A DNA stretch of 64,000 nucleotides from Aaosphaeria pasadenensis (taxonomy: Eukaryota > Ascomycota > Dothideomycetes > Pleosporales): NCBI GenBank assembly GCA_022813625.1, contig JAKLMB010000044.1:124001-188000 (forward strand), read 5' to 3'. Made by a program: the position numbers and the translations under genes. Numbering within the stretch: the stretch's first letter is position 1; every line of letters begins with the position of its first letter. Below the pieces are notes generated by a model. That model was given only the letters and a program-made list of their open reading frames with translations. It had not been told where the DNA came from and searched no databases. Below, piece after piece: positions 9,101 to 20,252 of this stretch.

Positions 9101-11855
9101 TCAAGTCTTCGCGGCTGACGCCACCAGGTAGGTAAACGCTTCCCTTCAGTTTTGTCATTTCTCCGAGCAGAGCCATAAGAAGGGATGTTTTGCCGGAGCC
9201 GGTTGGGCCAATCACAACGTTAAGACCCTCAACCTTGAATTCGAAGTCCAGATCCATGAGTTTGAAGGCCTCGGAGGAAGCTTTATCCGTCATATCCTTT
9301 CCACCCCAGCTGAATGTGCCGTTTTCGAATCCAATGACGGGGTTTCCATCCGCATCCTGCTTCTTGCTGATGAGTTGTGAGTACTTATCTGTCTCTGGCT
9401 CACTCAGGTACTCCTCGATACGGTCGACCGACACCTTAGACTCTTGAACGTGGGCGATCATATCAGCTAGCTGATCAAGCGGAATGCGAAGAATCTGGAA
9501 AAGTGAAAGGGCAGTAAAGGCGACGGAGGGAATGAGATCCCTGTTTTCGACTTTGGTGTAGACCAGGAACGAGAGGAAAGTGATAAGGATGGGAGAACCG
9601 GACCATATGGTGGCAGCAACCGCCCAGAGGATGTAGCGGCGCTTGAGATGAGCGAGCTCTTGGTAGCGCTTGTCGTTGACAACCCCGATGAAGCGCTGCT
9701 CCCAAGCGAAATACTTGATGATACGGATGTTGCTGAGAACCTCGTTGGTAGAATGGATACGGGCATCCGTGGCGGCAAGGATAAGCTTCTGGATGGCAGA
9801 GAACTGCTTAGCCACGTACAGGTTGATAGGCAGGAGAATGATCATCATGCCGATACCTGCAATGGAGCTGTAACCGAGGATTCTGTAGAGCAATGCAATA
9901 GCCATGACGACCTGGACGGGGGTGTTTGCCCACAGGAAATGCAGGTATGCCGAGATCTCGCTGACCTTGAATGCATCAACAGCCATGAGATTGATGATGG
10001 CTCCGGTAGTGACCTGGCTCTCGTCGTCGCCTGTCTTGGCGTTATCGTCCTCGGTCGTGGATTTGCCAGGCTCTTCGTTGTTCTTCTTCTTCTTTCGGCC
10101 GAAAGTCATGATCCTCTTGATTCCCTTTGGCTGCTCGTCCTCGTCCTCGCCCTTCGCCTTCGCCTTGCTCTCTCCTAGGACCTTATCTGCACCGGTAGCC
10201 ACGCGACGCTTCAATGCCTTTGCGTAGATCTCTCCAATCACAACGGCACGGAGTCGAATGCAGATCTTGCGACCGATCCAGAGAGCCTGTCCGTCGGCTA
10301 GTGCGGATGCACATCCGGAGACAAAAAGGAGGATGACGTAGAACCAAGCAGCGTTCCGTGGGGTATATTCGGGCGCCTCGATGTATTCTAAGATGGCCTT
10401 CAAGAGCATAGTGGGAGCGAAAGTGAGGAAACCGGAGATGACTGCCCAGAAACCTTGGATGAGCAATCCGCGCTTGAAATGTTTGAGCAGGTGGTAGGCG
10501 AGGGCAGAGGTCTTTTTGACTTGGCGATAGTTTTCAATGACCGCGCCCGCCTTGTCCTTCGGGGCCAGGTTCCAAACATCAGCAAGCTCGTAAGACTTCT
10601 TGTATCCTGTCCAGACGATCGAGTCAACCCATGTGAAAGTCGCGAGCGAGAGGACGCTGGCGATCGGCTCCTGTGCAGGTTTAATATCTCCCTCATATTC
10701 CAGCTCCACCGCCTTATTTCCCTTGCGGGAAGTCAATGAGATGAGGAAAAGGAGGGTGATGAGGGCGAAATCCACGATCGCGAACTTTTGGTGGAGCTTC
10801 GATTGTGGATGAAGGAGGGCCGAGCGGAAAAGCAGGACGGAGAAGACCCATTGGAAGCCGTAAATGAACGCGGTATGGTACCAGAGCCGGGGGAAAGAGA
10901 GCTTGTGGGTGCTGGAGAGAAGCAGACGCAACGATGCGAGCGTCGCAACGTACGCCCATGTAGCAATGTTGGCAATGGCTGCAATCTGACCCTTGTGGCC
11001 ATATGCTCCCGTAAAGAAGATGGCGACATGCAAGCCCAACGCAGCCAGGACGGTGGCCTCCTCTAGCACGACCACCGTGATCTCTCCCTTGGGTTTGTTG
11101 ACGGCCATCGTGGAAGCGGTATTGCGGGAGAGGGAGGGGCGCAATGCCAACCGTTCGTTACGTTCGAGCTCATCTTCGGTGTCGCTGTCGGCATCGTCGT
11201 TGGCGTCGTAGTGAGGAGTTCGTATTGACCAGACGTTGCGGGGATCATCGAGTTGTGAATATGCATGGTAATATTTTGAGGTTCTAGCAGCTTGATAGGA
11301 CTGGAAGAGGAGATAGAGGAGGGAGACTCCGCAGACTATGAGGGGGAATAATGTTTGGAGATAGCTGTGGGTGATAAAGTCAGTCAATGTCTTACAATGC
11401 GCGCAGTATGTGATGGGTCAATGGCAGAGCTATGGAGGCCGTCGAAAGTTCGTGGTACAGAGCAATTGATTGATTTGCACATGCCAGGAGCAACAGTCGT
11501 AAAACGAGAACTATTACAGTTTCCCACTGGGCCAAACCTATCATGATTGGTATGATGTATGCAGTGCAATAATATTGTAGGTTTCCCTTCCTGTTGTTGT
11601 GGCGTTCGAAATGTCGCAATGGCGCAATGCGGTTATGACGTTCTTCCCTGGTCGGCGGAGGAAGCTCTATGACGGCGAAAAATGCGTCGCGCGGAGGTCG
11701 CATAGCTCTGGGGGACAACCCGCTGACCACCATAACCGGCGGTGGCGGATTGATGGGAGTACAAGATGGAAATGGGGAAAGCAAACTTACTCTCGCTCAA
11801 AACATTTTGAGAAATCATCGACCCCCCAAGTCGGGGCTTTGCAACGGGCGAACAT
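6183..11855 (-). CDS. ABCC-family (Ybt1/Vmr1-like) vacuolar-type ABC transporter
   Basis: Model: exons 11855..11791 and 11364..6183, 1748 residues. It exports or sequesters organic anions or conjugates using ATP; the nearest yeast relatives (Ybt1, Vmr1, Bpt1) sit in the vacuolar membrane. Order: N-terminal extra membrane domain, TMD1, NBD1 (Walker A GPTGSGKTS near residue 740, signature LSGGQKQR), a polar acidic linker, TMD2, NBD2 (Walker A GRTGAGKSS near 1434, signature LSQGQRQL, Walker B LLMDEATASID). NBD1 has LLDDVLSAVD with Asp in place of the catalytic Glu, usual for this family. NBD2 carries a Ser/Ala/Pro-rich insert of about 80-100 residues before its signature. Exon 1 was chosen because donor GTAAGT and acceptor CCCACAG join in phase and yield a plausible ABCC start (WGVDDFSKCFERDYLQ). 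The 426-nt intron is long for this window. Confidence 0.93.
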
Positions 11856-14800
11856 CTAGCTACGAGTGGAGGACATATGTTTGAAGGGCAGGACGATCGC
11901 GGTCTCGGTCTGGGTCTGGGTCTCTGTCTTGATGGCGAGGTAGGACGGGCGCATACGAATGAAAGAGTGATGTGCTTGTAGGTTGGAGTAAGCACAGCGC
12001 GCCGTGATGGGCTGTGAATGGTTGTCGCCGTATGTGGGTGAGACAATGGATGTGGAGTAGTGGTGGTTGTCTTGGAGGAGTAAGACAAGACAAGACAGGT
12101 CGAGGCGGGATAAGGAAAAGGAAAGAAAGGAGGGAGGTGGACGGATTGTTTGTGGAGGCGAGAGACAAAGATGAGTCTGTCTAGAGGAGGAGGTCGAAGA
12201 AAGAAAGAAAGAAACCAGAGGAGGAAGAGAAAGAGAAAGGAAGTGGAGGAGGCAAGAGGGAGGATATGAAGATTTGGGAATTAAGGTGGAGACACTTTTG
12301 GCGGGACGGATGGGTATGGATGGGGATGGATGGGATGGAAGGAGCTAATGGCTGTTATGATTACCGATGCAGAAGGCAAGAGCGACTAGTGCGAAGTAGC
12401 AGTAAACTGTAGCAAATGCAGCTACAACTACCAAGTGACTGCTGCAGGCAAGAGCGATACAGTACGAGTAGATAGAGAGAGCAACTACACAACTGCAGGC
12501 AAGAACGATTGAGCAGCTTCTCGCCTACACTGCTGCTGCCACCTGCAAACGGGTTATGGGCAAAGGCGGGTTGAAGACTAGTCTCAATACAGTTTAGTCT
12601 CGTGGCTCTAGCTAGATTTCTGGTCGGTATCGGAAAGAACGACCCACCAGCGACTTCTAGTCTATACCTGTTGCGGGTTAGACGATTTTCCCAAGATGAG
12701 ATTCCTGTGCTGACGTCTACGGCCACTGGTGTATCGCCATAGCCATCTCCATCCTCCCCTCCATCCAACCATCATCCAAGTGAACAATGCCATACTCCGT
12801 TCTGAATGCCCTCAATCTATTGTTATTCATTGACCATACCTCAATAACTCACCGTCTGTAGTATTTAGTATTATTGTGATGCATCCTATGAATTACGAAA
12901 TAATCCTACTGAATCATCACATGCATTTTACCTATCTGCAACCAATAAAACCATCAATTGCCTATCGCTAAGCAGTTGTACATCATACAAACATACAATT
13001 ACTGTGCGTCTCCTCGTACCTGTACGCACTCGCGTTCGACGCATCGGAACGACTGCCGGCGCCGCATATTGTCATCAATCAGCAGCAGCAGCTCCAAGTC
13101 GAGCTCAACGAACTCACCTTGACTCGAATTGACTCACCGACGACGACGAGACGGATCTTAGTCCGGCCGGTGGGGCAGATGACTCCTCCCACTGCACCGC
13201 TACCTGCATACATCACAGAAATGCGGAGTACGAGTCCCATACCTTAGGTAGGCACCATAGCTAACCTCAAGCCGACGATGAATGTCATCACCAATTCACT
13301 GCAATCAATCCATCAAACCATTTACACAACAAACGACGCAAAAGTACCCACGCCCATTCCACCTCCCAATTGCGGTAAAGTACATGGATCTTCCTGGATC
13401 AAAACCAGTCCATTCTTCCAATCTCGATTCCAGCGAACTGACCAGCCCAACCTCCCTCCCTCCCTCCACGTGCGCCGGCCCGTTTATTTCTCCCCCATCG
13501 TTTTCGTGCTGTGCATGCAACATGCCCCATCCCAACGCATCGCATCGCATCGGCCCATTCCCAACCCAATCATGAAGCCTCATTTCAAATCTCCCGTCTC
13601 CGGGCCGTTAACGATACAGTACTTGTAGTGCTACCGAGCAAATACTGCCGCCCTTCCAGCCCTTCCGACGGTCTTTGGTCATTTTGTAGTGTAGGCACGA
13701 CTGTACGAGAGAGAATTTATGTTTGTAATAGGAAGAGGCTAGTCCACTGTCCTCCTAGCCAATGGTCGTGGCGGCAGCCTCGTTGCTCGTGAGTCGTAAA
13801 CAGTACGAACGTATGTACATCGTACACCGCCTCCGCTGCATCGATCACAACATCAACAACGTGCATGCATGTCCCTTCCAGTGAAGACAGTCCGCCTAAC
13901 TACCCTCTCGGCGTCGGTCCATCGCCATAGATACAAGTACTTCTTATCCAGGGTTCCCTCTCATACGGTGATTTGTGCCCATAACAACGATATCAACAAC
14001 AGCGCGTCGAGATCACAACGGAAAACAGCACCGAGTATAAATAAACAAATCGACAAAAATCAAGATTAAGGCAATTAAGATTGTACTGGCATGATTGTCA
14101 CGTACATATGTATCTGTTCATAAGGAATGCATATGATTATTAATTGGTTATTTTTAAAGGGTATGTCTATGTGTAGGTACCTACTGATGACATTCAAAGT
14201 AAATCTATACATCTACTTCTCTAAAATCATACAAGAACAGGTGTACATCCATTATAATCATACCCGATACTCATTCAGGTATCTAGCACACCCCCCCCCA
14301 ATACAGCATACAGTACACGGAGTATATCACCGCGTTCGAAGTTCCAGTACCCCGTCTCCCTTCCACCCTCCTACCCTTCCTCTCACCCAAATAGCAGAAC
14401 CAATTCCAGTACCACGTCCACGCACACCCTTTCGCATTACCCCATACCCTCAGTGCAATTCTAGAAAGAACACCACCAGTCCAGCACCATATAAGTCTCA
14501 AAGGATAAGTTTCATGTTCGTGTCGTCTTTTCTTGGTTCCATGTGTTACCACACGCCGTATTTTACATTTTACATGGGATCAGCCATCACTGTCAATGTC
14601 GATATATACCATTACAAAATCGCACCCATCTGATCAGTCAAAGTCTCACACAGTGCCTCCCAATCCCAATGAAAGACCACCATCCCCATACTCTCTCCAC
14701 TGTCTGAGCGGATCCGGTCGTGCCCAAGTGTCGGGGGGGTTGGCACTCAGGAATGCAAAAACACCCACCCACTACTACCGGAGCGGGCCGCTTGGGTGCG

Positions 14801-15677
14801 TTTGGAAGGTTTCTGCCCTGATTGCCGGATTTACATTACTTACGTAGGGTGTAATTTGTACGGACTGGGTAGGAAGACATGTCTATTTGAGATCTACGGG
14901 GATGTTACTGGGTGGAGGTATGGGAAAGGATCGAACTGGGATGGTGGATGTGGGAGTGTCTGTGTTCAGAGAGCTATGTTTCATTCCTTTGGTGTATGAT
15001 TGGGCTGGAATTGGTGGATTATGGGGCTTCTACTTTACCCAGACAGACAATTGGATAGGGTGGTGTGGTTGTTTTCACGGTGCTTGGTAGGTGTTGTTTC
15101 GTTGTTGATGTGCGGAGTATGGTGGTTCGATTGCGCTTGTTGTGCTGTGTTTGTATTGGATTAGATTGTACTCCGTACGGAGAGTATTTTCTGGAAGGAA
15201 ATACTGGGTGGTGAGACATATTCGATTGGACATGACTGTAGCGCTTCACTTGGGCTGTTGGCTCCCCCGCGGGTAGATACAGTGTAGTGTGATACTCTTC
15301 CTTCTACCAGGTGTCGCACATCGCCATGTCGTGCTCCCCCAACATATGCACACGCACACGCACCGCGCCTTCGTTCGTGGGATTCAATCACACCCACGTT
15401 GTTGGCATCCCTTATCCACGCCAAGTACATGGATCGAGCCACCTACACGCATGCCGAAGGCACACGAAGATAACACGAGCGTTATGTAGCAAACAAGTAT
15501 CGCAAACTTCGTGCGTGGCATATCGGTACCACGAGCTCACACAAAGAAGGAGAAGAAACGATGGAAAAGTCGCACTCAATCAACGATACACGCACGCATT
15601 CCATTTCTGTCTTTGATATGATATTTACATGGTTCGGTAAGCGCAAAAACGGAAAACTGTCTCTTGAGGGCTCTTTT
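11856..15677. other. Long gene-free stretch upstream of the ABC transporter
   Basis: About 3.8 kb without a supported gene. 11856-12350 is purine/pyrimidine-biased (GA-rich on the given strand, with GAAAGAAAG runs near 12195-12240) and is probably the transporter's leader and promoter. 12375-12510 holds a small degenerate minisatellite. 12790-15950 contains six matches to the CGGAGTA motif family. 14286-14299 has a short run of C. Scattered frames in 13278-14850 and 14800-15250 show no protein-like character. An untranslated RNA cannot be excluded. Confidence 0.45.
12375..12510 (+). repeat. Small degenerate minisatellite, three units
   Basis: The core GGCAAGAGCGA(C/T), with the third copy reading GGCAAGAACGATT, occurs at about 12375, 12447 and 12498, each followed by related CAACTAC/AGTAG-type filler. 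Units are 72 and 51 bases apart, so the array is irregular. It lies in the gene-free stretch upstream of the transporter. No function suggested. Confidence 0.4.
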
Positions 15678-16554
15678 TTACTGCTTAGCAGTGGCCGCCT
15701 GTCGGGGCTTTGCGACCGGCTTCCAGGCTGCGTACTTCGGCTTGGTCCTGTACTACGTGTTAGCTGCTGGTTCATCACGCCCGTCGTTTGTTTGCTCTTT
15801 CAATATAAAGAGATCGACCACGTACGTGCTGTATGGCCTGTATGCGGCACTGCCCCAGGTCAGTGTTGGTCGGTGCTCTGTTGGCTCCCAGACGCGGATC
15901 TGTCGCTGGAGGAGCTTGTCCTGTGTTGGGGGGAGGTCTACGGAGTAGGACATCCAGGCGTGCCTGTTTCAATCGAATCAGTTCCAGTCGTGTTCACCAA
16001 GCGTTCCAGGTTTTATCATACCATCCGGGCTCGATCTGGGACCTAGTCACAGTCAGTTAGCTGTACAGTCCAATCCTACACTGCCCGCATCATTACTCAC
16101 GGATCAAACTCATGGTCCTTGTAGTCCACCCAGCGCGTCCTCACTGCGTCCAATTGTCAGTCCCATGCTACCCTCCAACTTCCGCCCCTATATCCTTGAA
16201 AGGGGACTCACGAGGAAGTTCCTCGGCCAAGTTCTCGAAGTATTTGTTGCCATATTTGTCAAGTCCAATGAACGTTCCCGCTTTGGTATCGCCTGTCATG
16301 ATGTCAATTGCCGCACCCTCTCTCCGGAAATCTCTGAAAACATACCAATATGCTGTGTGAAGCGAACGATCGACGTTAGATAGACTGCGAGGGCATGCGC
16401 GGAGGTGAGAAGGTAATGCGTACCTGCATTTGGTGGCCGAAATCCTACATGACGGGGTCAATTAGCGCTGCGGATGGTCGAAGAGGCCGGGATAGTTACT
16501 CACCTTGAGGCCGACCCGGCGGAGATTCCGCAGCGTCCTGAGAAGAGTCGACAT
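15678..16554 (-). CDS. Mitochondrial complex I subunit NDUFA12 (B17.2 type), eight exons
   Basis: Accessory subunit of NADH:ubiquinone oxidoreductase in the inner mitochondrial membrane. Exons: 16554..16504, 16444..16424, 16352..16346, 16292..16212, 16143..16101, 16042..16022, 15963..15826, 15747..15678; total 432 nt, 143 residues, all phases consistent. The product starts MSTLLRTLRNLRRVGLK and contains the family hallmarks GDTKAGTFIGLDKYGNKYFE, RTRWVDYKDHEFDP, SQIEPGWHAW and RPYST. Exon 3 is only 7 nt (CATATTG) and exons 2 and 6 are 21 nt each, so simple gene finders would miss them. Every intron is 53-78 nt with GTNNGN donors and AG acceptors. It shares a short divergent promoter with the PGS1 gene. 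Confidence 0.92.
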
Positions 16555-16737
16555 TGCGGCGGTGGCTGCTTGCTGAAGGTCTGTCGAAGCTGTCTGTTCA
16601 ATGATGTTGGGTTAACGGCGAAGTGGAGTGCCAAGATATCGTCCCAAAACAGACTAGCTCCATTGGAGGCCCCGGCATCAAACGTGCATAATGAAAAGCT
16701 TGGAATATCATAAGTCCAACTCGAACATCGACACATC
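16555..16737. promoter_or_regulatory. Divergent promoter between NDUFA12 and PGS1
   Basis: Only 183 bases separate the two start codons, so both promoters and leaders must lie here. No TATA box is evident. Both products are mitochondrial, which would allow joint control, but no specific binding site can be named. Confidence 0.6.
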
Positions 16738-18561
16738 ATGATAATACGGACTGTGACAAGAGCACGCGGTCCATTGACCAGTATAAAGCACGTCTGTCGC
16801 GTATCGAGTCGTTCCATTCGCCCTACGCGGAGGTACTCGACATCAAGCGGACAACCCATGTCGTCAACTACATCTCAATCGCAAGCATCAATGCTCGCTA
16901 CAATAACAACAGATTTGGATAAGATTGCTCCCCGATTTGATGTTCAACCTGAGCAGATCCAAGTGCTGCAAACACCATCAGAATTTTATGAGACGCTAAA
17001 GGTACGTCAATTCACGGGTTTTGACGAAATCTTCATTCCTCTTGTTATGACCTCATGCCATGATAATAATATTTTTGCTACAATCCTACTCTTTGTCATT
17101 TTGTCGTATAATTTAGCTGTATCGTCATTTAGTCCACGACTATAACGATTCTTCAATTGGAATAGAATCAGATAATCCTCAGACTCTCTATGACTAACAT
17201 TCTCATAGGACAGGATCTCTCGAGCGCAAAGGCGCGTCTATCTCAGCACATTATACATTGGCAAGACTGAACATGAACTCATCTCGACAATCCGCTCAGC
17301 TCTGCAGAAGAATCCCAACCTCAAAGTATCCTTCCTTACCGATGCCCTCCGTGGCACACGGGAGACTCCAAAAGCATCATGTGCCTCGCTGCTCGCCCCC
17401 CTGATTGCAGAGTTCGGCGACAGAGTCGAAGTTCGCATGTTCCATACCCCAAACCTAACCGGCCTGCGGAAGAAGGTCGTCCCTAAGCGGATCAACGAGG
17501 GCTGGGGGTTGCAGCATATGAAGCTCTATGGCGTCGATGACGAGATCATCATGTCCGGTGCAAACCTATCGTCCGACTACTTTACGAACCGACAGGATCG
17601 CTACCATCTCTTCAAGTCAGCCGAGTTGGCAGAATACTTCTCCAAAATTCACTCGGGTGTTTGTGACCTCTCTTTCGACATCCAACCATCTTCTGAACCC
17701 GCCGGGTACACCATGAGCTGGCCTTCATCTAACTCTGCTCCATCGCCCCTTGAATCTCCAAAAGATTTCCGGTCTGCGGCCTCCAAGCACCTCTCACATC
17801 TCCTGACACCTTCCAATTCTCCCAAGGCACTCTCGTCTGGACCTTCGTCGACCACCATCTACCCAGTCATGTCCTTGGTTCCTCTGCTTAATACTTCAAC
17901 CGAGCTACCGGCAATCACGAAGGTCTTGACTCGACTATCCCAGGCCCCATTCCACCCTGCCACATGGACCTTTACGGCTGGCTACTTCAACATGACACAA
18001 TCCTTCCGACGGCTGCTGCTCTCAACACGACCTGCCAGTGGCACCGTCTTAACAGCCCATCCCTACGCCAATGGCTTCTATGGCTCCAAAGGCGTGAGTG
18101 GTATGCTCCCCGATGCATATACCCATCTAGCGAAGAACTTCCTCCGCAAAGTTCGCCACGATCGTCTGGATGATAGCATACAGCTTAAAGAGTGGCAGCG
18201 TGGTAAAGTCAACGAGGAGGGCGGCTGGACGTATCACGCAAAGGGATTGTGGGTCACATTCCCATCCACTCCTTCCCCTGATGCGTCTTCAAAAGCACCT
18301 GTTGTAGACGAGGACCCCAGCTTGACAATTGTCGGGTCTTCGAACTATACCAAACGCTCTTATGAACTCGACCTGGAGGCAAACGTTATCATCGCGACTT
18401 CCGATCCAGGTCTGCGCAGACGCCTGGGGGAAGAAGTCAAGTGGCTCGGCGAGTACGCGAAGAAGGTTGATGAGTCTGAGTTCGAGAAGCCGGAACGTAA
18501 AGTCAGCATGAGTGTCAAGTTGTCGATGTGGCTCGTGAGGGTTCTGGGAGGAGCTTTGTGA
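16738..18561 (+). CDS. PGS1: CDP-diacylglycerol-glycerol-3-phosphate 3-phosphatidyltransferase (PGP synthase)
   Basis: Exons 16738..17001 and 17209..18561, 538 residues, intron 207 nt (GTACGT...CATAG, phase 0). It makes phosphatidylglycerophosphate, the committed step to cardiolipin in mitochondria. The N-terminus is basic and rich in Ser/Arg (RVSSRSIRPTRRYST), as in a mitochondrial targeting peptide. Two phospholipase D-like HKD units are seen: HMKLYGVDDE in the first half and the incomplete HAKGLWV in the second, as usual in this family. Other conserved text includes SGANLSSDYFTNRQDRY. Transcribed divergently from the NDUFA12 gene. Confidence 0.93.
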
Positions 18562-19214
18562 ACACTGACTGTATCTTATACCCATACACATAGAACGTAG
18601 GTAGATGTATCAATATCCGAAATGTTGTCTCTCAATACACCAAGAAGAAATATTTTCATTTTCCGTTTTGCTTTCACTTCACCCTTAGCGTTGTCTTTGA
18701 GAGGTCATCTTTCACTTTCACCCTTCAGTGAATACACTTTCCTTCTCACTCTCCAGTGAGCACACTTTCACTTTCACCTTCACTCTTCACTGAACACACC
18801 TTCACCCAGCGTGAAAATGCCTCTCGACCATTCACGCCAAGCCAGCAAAGTCAAAGCGGATGTCATAAGACCTCTTGCCCTCCCACCTTTCTCTCTCTCT
18901 TCCCTCAACCTCACAAACTCAGCCTTCGCAGACTCGTTTACCTACCAAATCTCCATCTTGAAGTAAACTCCGTTCTGCGAATTCATCCACCGTATCTGCA
19001 GCAGCAGTCACAGCAACAGCAACAGAGCAAATAACAAACGAATACCAACATCAACATCAACGCCAACGCCAACTTCAAGTTTGACCAAACACAATCAGCA
19101 CCACGAAAACTTGGAGTTCAACTCCAACTTCCCACAGCAGCATCACCACCACCACCACCACCAACATCACTACAATCCTCACTTCCCTTCCTAAACAACC
19201 TCCAATCTCCAAAA
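18562..19214 (+). promoter_or_regulatory. Intergenic region and long leader with simple repeats
   Basis: 3' flank of PGS1, then about 400 bases of CA/CT-rich sequence ahead of the next ATG. 18670-18810 carries three or four imperfect units around CACTTTCACCCTTCAGTGAA. 19144-19171 is a (CAC)n run. This looks like a promoter plus a long pyrimidine-rich 5' leader. Confidence 0.4.
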
Positions 19215-20045
19215 ATGCCATCTCTCAGGGCCAAAGGTAATTCAACTCCATCATCCAAACCCTCTCTCCCAACCATCCACCAAAAAATCACCATCACTTC
19301 TAAGAAGACAAAAACATCAAACTACTTCCTTCCCCCTCCACATTCCCCTAAAGAACAGCAACCACACCTCCCACCAAAAAACAAGGTAAAGCCCAAAACG
19401 CCAAAACCCTCAACTGACGCCCAAAACCCAGCAAGCCACTTCTTCAAACGCACCTCCAGCATCCGCACCCTCTTCACCGCCAGCATCTGCACCACCTCCT
19501 CCAGCGGCGGCTCCTCCTCCTCCGCAGCATCCAAGATCAGAAAAGAAGACATCTCCGCGCCCATGCGCGACCCGCCGACCTGCCCCGCCCGCCCGACGAA
19601 GAGGACTGACGAGGTGATTGCCGCGTTGATGCGGGATGGGACCGCGAGGACTGTGTTGCCTGGTTCTGCTGCGTCGCGTGCTGTGGTTGTGGGTGGTGAG
19701 GAGAAGAAGAAGAAGGGGAAGGGGAAGGCGAAGGAGGTGGGGATGAGGAAGAGGAGCGATGCGTTGGTTGAGGGGGACTATCGTGGTCCGAGGTTTGAGG
19801 CTGGGGAGGCGGAGAGGTTGTTGGTGGTTGGGAAGAGGAGGGATGGGAGGGGGAGGGCGAAGGCGATGAGGGTGAGGAGGCAGAAGAAGAAGGACGAGGA
19901 AGAGGAGGAGGAGCGTGGTGCGTGTGGAAGGGGCACCGAGTGGAGGGAGGAGTTGAGGGTTGATGGGGATGGGTCGATTGGGAGGGCTGGCGGCGTGATG
20001 TGGAGGAGTCAGGAGGGGATGAGGATGTGGGTTTCCGACGTCTGA
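19215..20045 (+). CDS. Basic low-complexity protein of unknown function
   Basis: Intronless frame of 276 residues starting at an ATG in AAAAATG context. I do not recognise it. The N-terminal half is rich in Lys, Pro, Ser and Thr (for example TSKKTKTSNYFLPPP and a serine run near residue 98-105); the C-terminal half is dominated by Lys/Arg/Glu/Gly runs (KKKKGKGKAKE, KKKDEEEEEE). There is no signal peptide or membrane segment. The first half is C-rich and the second G-rich on the coding strand, a sharp composition switch near 19600. It could be a rapidly evolving nuclear protein or a chance frame in biased DNA. A segment around DEVIAALMRDGTA and a conserved-looking DYRGPRFE argue for a real protein. 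Confidence 0.5.
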   Translation: MPSLRAKGNSTPSSKPSLPTIHQKITITSKKTKTSNYFLPPPHSPKEQQPHLPPKNKVKPKTPKPSTDAQNPASHFFKRTSSIRTLFTASICTTSSSGGSSSSAASKIRKEDISAPMRDPPTCPARPTKRTDEVIAALMRDGTARTVLPGSAASRAVVVGGEEKKKKGKGKAKEVGMRKRSDALVEGDYRGPRFEAGEAERLLVVGKRRDGRGRAKAMRVRRQKKKDEEEEEERGACGRGTEWREELRVDGDGSIGRAGGVMWRSQEGMRMWVSDV

Positions 20046-20252
20046 TCGGGGGTGTTATTTTTGGTGTTTGGTGATGGGGATGGAAGGGTTTTCTAAGGTT
20101 ACAATATCACTGAGGCGTGGTTTGCCTCGTATAGCATCATGGGATGCTTCATCAAACAGAGCATAAGCATATATAAACACCACGGGTCTCTTTTGACCTC
20201 AAAATGACAATAACTTCTATAGATCACTGTAACCAGTACAGTATCTTCACAT

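Noticed and set aside
12361..12768. 135-codon minus-strand frame rich in Cys, Leu and Ser
   Set aside because: It is produced by the minisatellite-like repeat and has no other protein character.
15561..16046. 161-codon plus-strand frame
   Set aside because: Antisense to NDUFA12, whose conserved exons explain the region.
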